From: CAYNNQ01 sp964398785
Lineage (GTDB): Bacteria > Desulfobacterota > Desulfovibrionia > Desulfovibrionales > Desulfonatronovibrionaceae
Length of the DNA stretch: 64,000 nucleotides
Assembly (NCBI GenBank): GCA_964398785.1
Contig: CAYNNQ010000003.1
Span: forward strand, 62,001 to 126,000
Direction: 5' to 3'
In this document: one piece after another, positions 1-8,559 of the stretch
Layout: each line of letters opens with the position of its first letter
How positions within the stretch are numbered: the stretch's first letter is position 1
Notes under the pieces: model-generated
Database searches by the model: none
Told to the model about the DNA's origin: nothing
The model's input: the letters and a program-made list of their open reading frames with translations, nothing else
Position numbers and translations under genes: made by a program

Positions 1-345
1 CGGACCATCTTTTAGGTCCATTTTGGTGTTGCGAAAAAGTGAGCGGAAGAGGACTACTTCAAAAAACATCCGGACCAAGACACCCCAAAGTGTGGAGGGG
101 TTGTCCACCTTGTTCTGCTTAATCCAGGGAAGGCTTTCCTCCTGTCCGCAAGTAGTTGGTATCCTAAAGGGCACTGGAGATTTTCCCCAGTCCACCACCT
201 TGAGGATAAAGCCAACGATAAATACCGCGACTGCCACATAAGGTATGATCACTCCGAACAAGTAATGCATACCCCCGGCTCCGGCGCCCAGCAAAGCGAC
301 CAAAACCAAGGCAAAGACCAGAAACAGTGAGTAAATCGCTTTCAT
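1..345 (-). CDS. dsrM: DsrM, membrane cytochrome b subunit of DsrMKJOP (partial, N-terminal 115 residues)
   Basis: The gene runs off the left edge; only the N-terminus is present. The first 45 residues form two hydrophobic segments around a Gly-rich turn. They are followed by the stretch SPVPFRIPTTCGQ, then SLPWIKQNK and DNPSTLWGV, a pattern I recognise from DsrM of sulfate reducers (NarI-like family). DsrM binds haem b and exchanges electrons with menaquinone in the inner membrane, and the DsrMKJOP complex links the quinone pool to DsrC and sulfite reduction. The ATG is preceded by a GAGGT ribosome binding site in the minus-strand leader. The rest of the dsrMKJOP operon should lie just left of the window. 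This is the best taxonomic and physiological marker here. Confidence 0.9.
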   Translation of the reverse strand, partial: MKAIYSLFLVFALVLVALLGAGAGGMHYLFGVIIPYVAVAVFIVGFILKVVDWGKSPVPFRIPTTCGQEESLPWIKQNKVDNPSTLWGVLVRMFFEVVLFRSLFRNTKMDLKDGP

Positions 346-393
346 GAACCGTTACCTCGCTTTAGTTCTTGAACATTACCCCGTAACCAAAAA

Positions 394-906
394 TTATTTC
401 GGCACCTCTTTAATAAGATCGGCCTTCTCCAAAAGCTTTTGCGTATGATCACGCATAAAACTCGCCTTTTTGCTCCAGAGATGCTCCCTGCACTCAATAT
501 ATACATCCAGTGAAAGGGACGTAAGATCGTGCAGCTTTTCCTGAAAACCCAAAAGTTCCTGCACGAGATTCGGATCCCGGAGTTCCTTGTGCAAAACCTT
601 GCGTGTCACCGGAAGTAACTCCAGGGGAAAGCAGGCAGCCTCCGAGGGTGGCAGTCCCTGTACTGCCCGGATGCGGACTATATCGTCGACATACTGTCCA
701 AGGTTCTCAGACGCCTTGTCCTGCATAAGTTCATCAAAAATATTCTCCAGGCTCACCCGGAAACTATGCCCCACCGGATTGCTGAACTCGCTTTTCTTTT
801 GCTTGAAAAACTTGGCTCCCTCCTCCGGGTAAGACTCGCACAGCCTTTGCAGCCAATCATTCAGAATCTGGTTTTTTTTGCTTTTGAGGTGTGTATATAA
901 AGACAT
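394..906 (-). CDS. RsbRD N-terminal domain protein upstream of dsrM
   Basis: A soluble, mostly helical protein of about 170 residues. It resembles the RsbRD_N domain (the globin-like sensor half of RsbR-type stressosome proteins), with a helix near the start containing SYPEEGAKFFKQKK and a later DIVRIRAVQGLPPSEA segment typical of this family in sulfate reducers. There is no STAS domain, so only the sensor part is present. It lies 48 bp upstream of dsrM on the same strand, and such a protein is often found at this position before dsrMKJOP, so a role in sensing or assembly for the Dsr complex is possible but unproven. The ATG at 906 has an AGGT motif upstream. An in-frame TTG at 939 would add 11 residues. 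Confidence 0.75.
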   Translation of the reverse strand: MSLYTHLKSKKNQILNDWLQRLCESYPEEGAKFFKQKKSEFSNPVGHSFRVSLENIFDELMQDKASENLGQYVDDIVRIRAVQGLPPSEAACFPLELLPVTRKVLHKELRDPNLVQELLGFQEKLHDLTSLSLDVYIECREHLWSKKASFMRDHTQKLLEKADLIKEVPK

Positions 907-1059
907 GATGGTTTGACCTGTTTTTTTTGGCTTGTTCAATCCACTTAGTGAAATCCTTCACAGTCCGATTGAGGTGTTCTTATATCAGGCATTAGTTATC
1001 GTCAAGGTAATTTGAAAAATAATTAACCAGGCGCTCTCTTCACTTCTACATCAGCCATC

Positions 1060-2382
1060 TTAGGGAAAGAAACTGCGCATCGCCTTCAAATACGCCGCCC
1101 CCTTTTCCGGTGAGCTGGGTTTGCTGTTCGGATGAGTAAGAACATCTTTATTGATAAAGGGAAGAAAATCGGAAATGCCGGGCATTATTACCCGGACCAC
1201 GGGGAAGCGGAGTTTTGGGTGGGTGTGGTCCACCAGTATACAGTCGGTTTGCATTTCCCGGCAAGTACGGATAAGGGCCTCTATCTCTTCTCCAGTGTTC
1301 CCGCGTTTTCCGAGGGAATAGTCCACAACCGGGCCTTTTTGCAGAAAGGAAATGTCTTTCGGGGAAACCCCGCAGCGCATGATTAGATAGTAGTTGGACA
1401 CCTGTTCCCGGGGGGCCACTTTTTTATCCAGGTGTTTCCTGGGTTTTTGGAGATCTCTGCGGCCCTGAATACCTTCGGTGAAGCATCGGGTAAGCGCCTC
1501 GTCAGAGTCAAAAGCCGCGCCAGCTATAAGCACGTTGTATTCCAGAAGATCCCGGGGCAGATTTTTGTTGGTAAAAAGGACTCCGATAACAGGCAAGGAC
1601 CCGTTAAAAGAAAGATCTTTTATGCGCACCTCCACCCCCTGCTTTTCATAAAAGGAAATCATTTCCTGGATAAGGGGATTTTGAACGGAGGAGGGGTCAA
1701 TTGTGGGCGTTTTTCTTTCCGGCCTTATAGTCTCTATCAGGGCATAGCGTTCAAATATCTCGCTACTTCCCTGAATAAGTGCCTCTTCCAGAGTATTCCC
1801 CGCCGCCAGTCCGTTGGATCCATGGATATAGGAAGCGAAAGGTAAAGGGACCTTCACATAACAGTTACGGCGCAAAGAGAAGCCGTCCACCCAATGCCGG
1901 GCCAGGTCACTTCCCTTCATCTCTTCCACTTCCCCTTGCCCCAGGTGAGTTTCCCGCTTCAGTAGCTCCTCAACAGTGACCTTCCCTTCAGGAATTGCCT
2001 CCTGATGCCCGTAGACATACCCCGGGAGCCACTGGAAATTAAGGAAATTGCGTACTTCCGGAGCATACAGGGCAGGTACGTTGAATCTCACGTCTTTTTC
2101 AAAGGCGGGATAAAACATCCCCGCGCTGAAGCGCTCCGCCAATTCCGCGAAAGCGCTGGCCCGGGACAAAAGAGAAGAACACCCCTTTCCCTCGCATATA
2201 AGATGGAGGTCTTCCACCCAGGCCTGCCCCCAATACAAATTCTGGGAGGCATTTACTCCGGAATAAACAGGTTCCAGTCCCAGATTATTAAATCCCTCCC
2301 GAATACGCCTTACAGTCTCCTGGGGGTGATCACATTTTCCGAATTCATTACGGATGCGGTTTTTGAATTGCATTACGGACAC
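1060..2382 (-). CDS. YcaO-family ATP-dependent cyclodehydratase/thioamidation-type enzyme
   Basis: A 440-residue YcaO-domain protein. YcaO enzymes phosphorylate a backbone amide with ATP to form azolines, thioamides or amidines, or act in RimO-linked methylthiolation. The ATP/Mg-binding signatures are visible: S76-x3-E80-x2-ER (83-84), a second acidic cluster E200...Q205-x3-E209-x2-ER (212-213), and a Q-x-R-R segment near residue 315. The C-terminus reads PVVRVIMPGISDF rather than the Pro-rich tail of azoline-forming members. No TfuA partner, E1-like protein or precursor peptide is visible nearby. It is alone on the minus strand, about 150 bp upstream of the RsbRD-dsrM pair. A GTG start at 2382 lies just after GGAG; an ATG three codons later is possible. 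Substrate unknown. Confidence 0.85.
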   Translation of the reverse strand: MSVMQFKNRIRNEFGKCDHPQETVRRIREGFNNLGLEPVYSGVNASQNLYWGQAWVEDLHLICEGKGCSSLLSRASAFAELAERFSAGMFYPAFEKDVRFNVPALYAPEVRNFLNFQWLPGYVYGHQEAIPEGKVTVEELLKRETHLGQGEVEEMKGSDLARHWVDGFSLRRNCYVKVPLPFASYIHGSNGLAAGNTLEEALIQGSSEIFERYALIETIRPERKTPTIDPSSVQNPLIQEMISFYEKQGVEVRIKDLSFNGSLPVIGVLFTNKNLPRDLLEYNVLIAGAAFDSDEALTRCFTEGIQGRRDLQKPRKHLDKKVAPREQVSNYYLIMRCGVSPKDISFLQKGPVVDYSLGKRGNTGEEIEALIRTCREMQTDCILVDHTHPKLRFPVVRVIMPGISDFLPFINKDVLTHPNSKPSSPEKGAAYLKAMRSFFP

Positions 2383-2510
2383 TTCTCTCCAATATTAACA
2401 AAACGGCACACGGTCTGGCCGACACTACCAATGGGCGCCCCCCCTATCCCCTCCTAACCGGGGCACCCATCTCAAAATTGGCCGAGAAAAGCAATGCCGG
2501 GTTTTTCCCT

Positions 2511-2576
2511 CCGGGCCGGTAGTTTGGCATCAAAAAAGACCAGGAGGAAGAAATCCCAACCAAACTTCAAGGACCC
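2511..2576. repeat. Family A repeat, solo end fragment (A1)
   Basis: From the CCGGGCCGGTAGTTTGGC core to a terminal AAGGACCC, this matches the L1 end of the full family A copies near 48.9 and 55.4 kb. The other half is missing. It lies between yaco-type and htpX genes. No gene is seen in 2383-2698. Confidence 0.7.
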
Positions 2577-2698
2577 CAAAAAAAAGGTGTCCCGGGACAC
2601 CCTTTTACTTCAAGATATTTATTCTTTTATACTACAAACGGATTTCAAACATGAACGAATCTGTTTCATGCAGTTATTGCAGTCTGCTTTGGCTCCAT

Positions 2699-3553
2699 TT
2701 ATGCCCCGCTGCCGGCCATCTCTTCCAAGCGCTTGATACGCTCCTGTACAGGGGGATGGGAACTGAACAACTGGGCCATGGAAGTACCCGAAAAGGGATT
2801 TACGATGAACATATGGGCAGAAGAGGCATTGCCTTGCCGCATGGGGATGCCCTTGGCATAGTAATCCAGTTTTTGCAGGGCCGAAGCCAAATAGCGGGGA
2901 TTGCCGGAAAGTTCGGCTCCGCTGCGATCGGCCAGGTATTCCCGGGAACGAGATATGGCCAACTGAACCAAGCTGGCAGCTATCGGGGCTATAATAGCCA
3001 ACACAAGGGCCATTACCGGATTACCGCCTTCATCCTCATCGCCGCCCATACCAAATATGGCCGCCCACTGGACCATATTGGCCACAAACATAATCGTCCC
3101 CGCCAAAGTTGCGGCCACTGTCTGGATTAAGATGTCTCTATTCCAAATATGGCCCATTTCATGGGCCAGGACCCCTTTCAGCTCCTCCGGACTCAAAATC
3201 TTCAGTATCCCCTGAGTTACCGCCACCACACCATTCTGCGGATTCCGTCCCGTAGCAAAGGCGTTCGGCGAGTCCTGAGGTATTATATACACCCGCGGTT
3301 TGGGGATACCTGCTTTTTGGGAGAGTTCTCCAACAATATTATGCAGTTGGGGGGCGTCACTATATTCCACCTCCTGGGCCTTGTACATGGACAAAACCAT
3401 TCGGTCCGAATACCAGTAACTCCCCACATTCATGACCACTGCCAGGACAAAAGCGATAACCAAGCCTGTTTGCCCGCCCAAAAGACGGCCAAAAAGCAAA
3501 AGTATCGCGGTAAGCAGTCCCAGGAGTAAAGCGGTCTTGATTTGACTGTTCAT
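2699..3553 (-). CDS. htpX: HtpX membrane zinc metalloprotease (M48B)
   Basis: A 284-residue inner-membrane protease that degrades misfolded membrane proteins. Two N-terminal transmembrane helices occupy residues 5-50. The zinc motif HEMGH is at 131-135 inside VLAHEMGHIWNRD, and two more hydrophobic segments follow at about 145-190. The third ligand is probably the Glu in SREYLADRSGAEL. Length and domain order match HtpX. It lies 20 bp downstream of an Hsp20 gene on the same strand, so the two probably form one envelope and protein-stress unit. An AGGAGT-like site precedes the ATG. Confidence 0.93.
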   Translation of the reverse strand: MNSQIKTALLLGLLTAILLLFGRLLGGQTGLVIAFVLAVVMNVGSYWYSDRMVLSMYKAQEVEYSDAPQLHNIVGELSQKAGIPKPRVYIIPQDSPNAFATGRNPQNGVVAVTQGILKILSPEELKGVLAHEMGHIWNRDILIQTVAATLAGTIMFVANMVQWAAIFGMGGDEDEGGNPVMALVLAIIAPIAASLVQLAISRSREYLADRSGAELSGNPRYLASALQKLDYYAKGIPMRQGNASSAHMFIVNPFSGTSMAQLFSSHPPVQERIKRLEEMAGSGA

Positions 3554-3573
3554 ATCCTTTTCCTACTCCTCAA

Positions 3574-4020
3574 CTATTCGTTTATCTTAATGCGCACCCG
3601 GGAAGCGCTTTTGGCTCTCTTGGGAACGGTTATAGTCAATATCCCATTTTTGAACCGGGCACTCACCCCTTCCATATCTATATCCGAAGGCAGCGAGAAG
3701 CGCCGGGCAAAGGGGCCGTAGGTCCTTTCCATGATCTGGTATGCCCCGGAGGTAACATCCCTTTCCAGACGCCTTTCCCCGTAAACCAGCAAGAAACCTT
3801 CCCGGGTCTCCACCTGCATTCTCTCCTGATCCACTCCCGGCAACTCCACTTCAATCGTGAATTCACTTTCGGTCTCATAGGCATCCGCCGGGGGGTTCCA
3901 CAAAGACAATTTGTCCCCCCCCCACTTTCCGGAGGGAGCAAACTCCTCCTCCATCATTTCTTCCAATCCCTCTCGCAAGTATTGTAGGTGCTGCCAGGGG
4001 AAAAACGTGTATCTGGCCAT
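3574..4020 (-). CDS. Hsp20/alpha-crystallin small heat shock protein
   Basis: A 148-residue small heat shock protein, an ATP-independent holdase. The alpha-crystallin domain occupies about residues 45-145. It includes the conserved VELPGVDQERMQV strand region and the FKNGILTITVPK signature near the C-terminus, which ends in RVRIKINE. The start was placed at MARYTFF because AAGGAGG lies just upstream; a longer in-frame start at 4101 lacks such a site and adds an unrelated Cys-rich stretch. It forms an operon with htpX. Confidence 0.9.
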   Translation of the reverse strand: MARYTFFPWQHLQYLREGLEEMMEEEFAPSGKWGGDKLSLWNPPADAYETESEFTIEVELPGVDQERMQVETREGFLLVYGERRLERDVTSGAYQIMERTYGPFARRFSLPSDIDMEGVSARFKNGILTITVPKRAKSASRVRIKINE

Positions 4021-4201
4021 ATCTAAAAGCCTCCTTATTTCGACTGTACGCAAACAATTTAAGCATCCCCCCCCGGATGTCAAGAATACGAATACCTCCA
4101 TTGCCGCCAGCGGGAAGTCCCGTTACGCTCTACATATAAAACATGTATGAATAGAGGTGCCGCCAGAAAAGCGGCAGGCTGTTGTTTTTGCGGAAGTGCC
4201 C

Positions 4202-4230
4202 TTGCCAAAAACAGCAAAGTAACCTAGAAT
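4202..4230 (+). promoter_or_regulatory. Candidate sigma-70 promoter for the phosphofructokinase operon
   Basis: TTGCCA (4202-4207), a 17-bp spacer and TAGAAT (4225-4230), 42 bp ahead of the phosphofructokinase ATG. It lies in the divergent spacer with the hsp20-htpX pair. A small GC hairpin (TGCCGC/GCGGCA) lies just upstream at about 4158-4176. Confidence 0.5.
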
Positions 4231-4272
4231 AATTATAAATGGAAAAGAAGTTGTAGATGGTAAGGAGAAGTT

Positions 4273-5577
4273 ATGCGCAAGGAATATATGGACACTGAAG
4301 TAGCTACCCTGGGAGAAGCAAAGATAAAATCCCCTCTGTCTTTGTGCCGTTTCGTTGAGGACTCTAAAAAACTTAAACTGCATGTCCCTGGTGACATCCT
4401 CAACTCCGAGGAAAAACTGGAAGAGGACATGTATCTGGAGTTCGAGGAGGCTGGGCCACGCAAGGACATCTACTACGACCCGACCAAGGTCAAATGCGCC
4501 ATAGTCACCTGCGGTGGTCTTTGCCCCGGCATAAACGATGTCATCCGTTCCATTGTCATGGAAGCCCACCACCACTACAATGTGGCCTCGATCTTGGGTA
4601 TCCGCTTCGGACTGCAGGGCTTCATCCCGGAGTACGGCCATGAAGTAATTGAACTCACGCCGGACAAGGTACGCGAGATCCACGAATTCGGGGGGACAAT
4701 ACTAGGTTCATCGCGCGGACCGCAGCCCCCGGAGCTGATAGTGGATGCACTGGAGCGGATGAATATAAGCGTTCTGTTTATGATTGGTGGCGATGGGTCC
4801 ATGAAGGCCGCTCAAGCCATTGGCCGAGAAATTCGGGAACGTAGGCTCAAGACTTCCATAATCGGCATTCCCAAAACAATAGACAACGATATCCATTTCA
4901 TTTCCAAGACATTCGGCTTCGATAGCGCGGTGGCCAAGGCCACCGAGGCCATTCGCAGCGCGCACACGGAATCACTGGGAGCTCCCAACGGAATCGGCCT
5001 GGTCAAGCTGATGGGGAGGGAGGCCGGTTTTATTGCCGCCCAGTCCACTCTGGCCCTGAAAGACGTAAATTTCGTCCTTATCCCGGAAGTGCGCTTCGAC
5101 CTGAATGGCCCAAACGGCCTTTTGGCCCATTTACAAAAACGTCTGGAAAGAAGAGGACATGCGGTTATAGTCGTGGCCGAGGGGGCCGGGCAGGAACACT
5201 TCGAAAACACCGGGACCGATGCTTCAGGCAATGTAATCCTCGGGGATATCTGCGACATACTCTGCTCCAGCATAAAAGAGCACTTCCGCAATCTGGACAA
5301 GGATTTCACTCTGAAATTCATCGACCCCAGCTATATCATCCGCTCCATCCCGGCCAACGCCAACGACCGGGTCTACTGCGGATTTTTGGGGCAAAACGCT
5401 GTGCACGCCGCAATGAGCGGGAAAACCGAGCTTGTGGTGAGCATGCTCCAGGATCATTACATCAACCTGCCCCTCTCACTGGTCACACAAAAAAGGCGTC
5501 GTCTCACCCCGAAATCAAACTTCTGGAGTGCGGTCCTGGAATCCACGGGGCAGCCCTACAGTATGGTCAATGAATAG
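4273..5577 (+). CDS. pfkA: 6-phosphofructokinase, PfkA superfamily (TP0108-like, predicted ATP-dependent)
   Basis: A 434-residue PFK of the long group that includes PPi-PFK relatives. Motifs: nucleotide loop GGLCPGIND (81-89), GGDGS (172-176), catalytic PKTIDND (200-206) and a MGREAGFIAAQ segment in the substrate-binding region. In this superfamily Gly at the GGDG position favours ATP, while Asp favours PPi. The Lys in PKTIDND is shared with PPi enzymes, so this belongs to the mixed clade usually found to use ATP. It catalyses fructose-6-phosphate to fructose-1,6-bisphosphate. An AAGGAG site precedes the ATG. The next gene, a sugar-1-phosphate uridylyltransferase, begins 10 bp downstream, so the operon links glycolysis to glycogen or nucleotide-sugar metabolism. 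Cofactor use is an inference from residues. Confidence 0.88.
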   Translation: MRKEYMDTEVATLGEAKIKSPLSLCRFVEDSKKLKLHVPGDILNSEEKLEEDMYLEFEEAGPRKDIYYDPTKVKCAIVTCGGLCPGINDVIRSIVMEAHHHYNVASILGIRFGLQGFIPEYGHEVIELTPDKVREIHEFGGTILGSSRGPQPPELIVDALERMNISVLFMIGGDGSMKAAQAIGREIRERRLKTSIIGIPKTIDNDIHFISKTFGFDSAVAKATEAIRSAHTESLGAPNGIGLVKLMGREAGFIAAQSTLALKDVNFVLIPEVRFDLNGPNGLLAHLQKRLERRGHAVIVVAEGAGQEHFENTGTDASGNVILGDICDILCSSIKEHFRNLDKDFTLKFIDPSYIIRSIPANANDRVYCGFLGQNAVHAAMSGKTELVVSMLQDHYINLPLSLVTQKRRRLTPKSNFWSAVLESTGQPYSMVNE

Positions 5578-5587
5578 AGGAGGTCGC

Positions 5588-7042
5588 ATGGAAAAAGATT
5601 TGGAGTGCATTTCCAACAGCGAACAGTCCCTCATGGATATGTTCCGTCCATTCGCCTTGAAAATGGAAGCGGAATCTCTGCCTCCAATAGCAATCAATCT
5701 GTTCAAGTGTTATTATTCCCAGTTGCTTTACGGCAATCAGGGCAAGATATCGGACAACGAAATCCTCCCGGTGGCCCCCAATGATCTCCCCCACTTGCAC
5801 GAACTCGCCCCGTTTGAGGAAAAAGGGAGGGAAAACATGGCCAGGCTGGCCGTAATCAAACTGAACGGGGGGCTGGGTACAACCATGGGGCTGGAGAAAA
5901 CTAAATCGCTCATACCGGTCAAGGAGGGGCACACTTTTCTGGACCTTATACTGAAGCAAATCCGGACCCTGCGACAAGAATACAAGGCCCCCCTACCTCT
6001 GCTCTTTATGAACAGCTTCCGCACGCACATGGAGACCATGCTCGCAGTAAACGATACCTCCAGGGAATTCACCAACCCGGATGAACTCCCCCTGGCTTTT
6101 TTGCAGCACAAATTCCCCAAGGTACACGCCCGGGATCTCACTCCGGCTCAGTTCCCGGGCAATCCGGAGATGGAATGGAATCCCCCTGGACATGGAGACA
6201 TTTATCTGGCCCTGATCACCAGCGGTTTGCTCTCCACCCTGCTTAAAAAAGGATACAGATATGCCTTCATCTCCAATTCGGACAACTTGGGGGCCATTAT
6301 GGACCAGCGTGTTTTGGGCTACCTGGCGGAAAACAATCTGACTTTCCTCATGGAGGTGACCAAGCGGACTCCTTCCGACTCCAAGGGAGGCCATTTGTGC
6401 CGCATGCTCAAGAACGAGCGCCTGGCTCTCAGGGAAATTGCCCAATGCCCGAACAACCAGAAAGAAAGTTTCATGGACACGGAAAAATACTCCTTTTTCA
6501 ATACCAATTCCGTGTGGCTGGACCTCCAAGCCCTGGAAAAAGTCTTCCTCCAGCACAAGATGATCCCTCTGGACCTATTAATCAACCCCAAACCCATAAA
6601 TCCCAAAGACAGTTCCTCAACCAAGGTCTATCAACTGGAAACGGCCATGGGTTCGGCAATCTCCGCATTTGACAACGCGGACGCCATTCAGGTTCCGCGC
6701 ACCCGATTTTCCCCGGTAAAATCCACCCAGGACCTTTTGGTGGTCAGATCCGAGTACATGCACTTAACGGAAAGCGGGACTATCCAACCCTCCCCCGGTT
6801 GCAGGGAGACTCCACCCAGCGTGCAACTGGACTCCCTTTACTACAAGACTATAGAGGCCTTTGAACAGCGATTCCCGCACGGAGCACCCTCGTTGTGCGG
6901 ATGCGATTCCCTGAAAGTAAGCGGAGATATCAGTTTCGGGCAGGATGTGACTTTGCACGGAGAAGTGGAAATAACAAACACAAGCGATACCCAAAAAAAG
7001 ATTAAAGACGGTAGCGTACTCGAAGGCAAAAACGAACTTTGA
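5588..7042 (+). CDS. UDPGP-family UTP--sugar-1-phosphate uridylyltransferase
   Basis: A 484-residue protein of the eukaryotic-type UDPGP family, unrelated in detail to bacterial GalU. The nucleotide-binding signature KLNGGLGTTMGLEKTKSLI lies about residue 100, the NSDNLGA metal/uridine motif about residue 235, and a C-terminal beta-helix-like tail follows. Expected reaction: glucose-1-phosphate (or a related sugar phosphate) plus UTP to UDP-sugar and PPi. The start at 5588 has GAGGAGGT immediately upstream; a longer frame start at 5528 lies inside the pfkA end and is unlikely. It is co-transcribed with pfkA. Exact sugar specificity cannot be told from the sequence. Confidence 0.87.
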   Translation: MEKDLECISNSEQSLMDMFRPFALKMEAESLPPIAINLFKCYYSQLLYGNQGKISDNEILPVAPNDLPHLHELAPFEEKGRENMARLAVIKLNGGLGTTMGLEKTKSLIPVKEGHTFLDLILKQIRTLRQEYKAPLPLLFMNSFRTHMETMLAVNDTSREFTNPDELPLAFLQHKFPKVHARDLTPAQFPGNPEMEWNPPGHGDIYLALITSGLLSTLLKKGYRYAFISNSDNLGAIMDQRVLGYLAENNLTFLMEVTKRTPSDSKGGHLCRMLKNERLALREIAQCPNNQKESFMDTEKYSFFNTNSVWLDLQALEKVFLQHKMIPLDLLINPKPINPKDSSSTKVYQLETAMGSAISAFDNADAIQVPRTRFSPVKSTQDLLVVRSEYMHLTESGTIQPSPGCRETPPSVQLDSLYYKTIEAFEQRFPHGAPSLCGCDSLKVSGDISFGQDVTLHGEVEITNTSDTQKKIKDGSVLEGKNEL

Positions 7043-7044
7043 AA

Positions 7045-7168
7045 ACTGGTGGGTGCTGCATTGCTTTTTTGTCTTTGCCCGGGGATTTTCAAGTCCGCCA
7101 AAAGGGGGGCACACAACATTTCCCGCAAAAAAACACCGAAAAACCCCACTTAATGTGTCGAGAATCCC
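7045..7168. repeat. Degenerate family A-like remnant
   Basis: The spacer after the UDPGP gene contains CCGCCAAAAGGGGGGCA and ends in AAAACCCCACTTAATGTGTCGAGAATCCC-like sequence (split here: TGTGTCGAGAATCCC), resembling the core and the L2 end of family A. It is too diverged to be certain. Confidence 0.3.
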
Positions 7169-7187
7169 TAATTTTCAGCTAACTCTA

Positions 7188-7372
7188 GTTCTTATCCGGA
7201 AATCCAAAAATTTTCGGATTTAGAAATATCCGGTTTTTAATTCGGAGATGAGATCTTTTCTGTTTAGCAAGGAAACTGAGTAATTAGGAGCGAGCGTATC
7301 TTAATACGTGATCGAATAATTACGAAAATTAACGCCGTTAAAATGGAAAAGGGCCATTTCCGGATGGAAACA
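7188..7372. repeat. Family B miniature inverted-repeat element, copy B1
   Basis: A 185-bp non-coding element. It starts GTTCTTATCCGGAAAT and ends ATTTCCGGATGGAAAC, which are imperfect terminal inverted repeats. AACTCTA is repeated on both flanks (7181-7187 and 7373-7379). Inside are an A/T-rich inverted repeat (GTAATTA/TAATTAC) and a CGTAT/ATACG hairpin. Same family as the copies at 15.3, 27.6, 42.1, 49.1 and 49.5 kb. Confidence 0.85.
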
Positions 7373-7404
7373 AACTCTAACCCCCATTTGAAAAGGAGGT
7401 TTCC

Positions 7405-7674
7405 ATGGAATTGAGCAAGCAGGAACTAATGGAAAAATTAAAAAGTACTTTTCCCGAGTTTGACAAATTCGGTCTGCAAGTGGACGTAAGCTATGACAGT
7501 GACAAGAAGGCATGGATGGCCGAGGTGGTAAAGGGTGATCATGTATTGCAGACTCATCTTGAGGAAAAAGATGTGCAGGAATGTGTACAAGGAGAAAAAT
7601 GCTACAACTTCGGCATTCAACTTGGGCAATTCATCCGCAACTATTGCGAAGCCGGGAATGAATGCAAACTCTAA
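7405..7674 (+). CDS. Small acidic/amphipathic protein of unknown function
   Basis: An 89-residue soluble protein I do not recognise. It has no signal peptide or membrane segment. Four Cys residues occur as EC-x5-KC in the middle and YC-x5-EC at the very end, which could bind metal or form disulfides. An excellent AAAGGAGG site stands 5 bp before the ATG, and this together with normal codon usage is the reason to call it real. It lies 33 bp downstream of repeat copy B1, so its leader, and perhaps its promoter, is bounded by the element. Confidence 0.7.
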   Translation: MELSKQELMEKLKSTFPEFDKFGLQVDVSYDSDKKAWMAEVVKGDHVLQTHLEEKDVQECVQGEKCYNFGIQLGQFIRNYCEAGNECKL

Positions 7675-7749
7675 TCTCCCTGGGTTAAAATTTGCGTCCT
7701 TGACGTTGCCCAAGGATTTTGGGGCCCTCGACGCTTGATATGGATTTTT

Positions 7750-7788
7750 ACGTTTGCCGGAAACTTTGCGAGACAATTTTCCGGCAAA
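7750..7788. terminator. Strong hairpin between convergent genes
   Basis: GTTTGCCGGAAA pairs with TTTTCCGGCAAAC across a loop of about 13 nt. It lies between the convergent ends of the small protein gene (7674) and pal (7883). There is no clear U-tract on either strand, so factor-independent termination is uncertain. No gene is seen in 7675-7882. Confidence 0.45.
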
Positions 7789-7882
7789 CCACCCCCGAAT
7801 AAAATCCATCCAGTGGATGGAGAAGCCCAGAGCCAGCATCTTGCAGATCCGGCTACCGGCGCACAGACAGAAAACGGAAGAA

Positions 7883-8494
7883 CTATTCGACTATCTTGAA
7901 TTCGGCCCTTCTATTCTTAGCCCAAGCCGCTTCATTGTTAGCGGGATCAATGGGATCCTCCTCGCCGTAGCTCACAATCTGCATTCTATTTGAATCCACC
8001 CCGAGAAGGATTAAAAACTCGTATGCCGCCCGGGCTCTCCTTTCACCCAGGGCCAAATTATATTCCTCGGTCCCTCTCTCATCGCAATAGCCTTCAATAA
8101 CTATGCGTAGATCGGAATACTTTTTCAGGAGCTTAGCTTTCTTTTGGAGGATATTGCGCGCCTTGGAGCTCAGGTCAAAAGAGTCAAAGGAAAAATGGAT
8201 CATTTTCCCAGTAATCTTTTGGATCGCCTCTTTGCGTTTTTTTTCTGCCGTGGCCTGTAAACGCTCTTTTTCCTTTTTTTCTTTTAGCCGGCGCTCCTTG
8301 ATGGTTTCTTTTTCCTCAGCGAGCCTTTTTTTCTCTTCCTGCTGCGCTTCACGCATGGTCTTTTGATTTAGGCGATAGCTTTTTTCCTGGGCAGACCCCC
8401 CTCCGGTACGGGAATCTATTTTTTTCTTGGCGCACGCCCCTAGTCCACCCAATACAAAAACCGCCAAAATTAGCAAAAGAGTCTTTTTTAGCAT
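7883..8494 (-). CDS. pal: Pal, peptidoglycan-associated OmpA-like lipoprotein
   Basis: A 203-residue outer-membrane lipoprotein. The signal peptide ends in a lipobox (LGAC, Cys21). A charged, coiled-coil-like Lys/Glu segment lies at about 35-90 and is longer than in the E. coli protein. An OmpA-like peptidoglycan-binding domain follows, with FSFDSFDL and the IEGYCDERGTEEYNLALGERRA signature. Pal anchors the outer membrane to peptidoglycan and interacts with TolB. It is the last gene of the tolQRAB-pal string, 65 bp after tolB. Confidence 0.93.
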   Translation of the reverse strand: MLKKTLLLILAVFVLGGLGACAKKKIDSRTGGGSAQEKSYRLNQKTMREAQQEEKKRLAEEKETIKERRLKEKKEKERLQATAEKKRKEAIQKITGKMIHFSFDSFDLSSKARNILQKKAKLLKKYSDLRIVIEGYCDERGTEEYNLALGERRARAAYEFLILLGVDSNRMQIVSYGEEDPIDPANNEAAWAKNRRAEFKIVE

Positions 8495-8559
8495 GTCTCC
8501 TCCTAGTATTATTGCCCTGATTTATAAACTTCCTGCCCGCAAGACTAGATCCTTCGGAC

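Noticed and set aside
4123..4683. A 186-residue minus-strand frame overlapping pfkA
   Set aside because: It is antisense to the conserved phosphofructokinase and covers its promoter; composition is that of a shadow frame.
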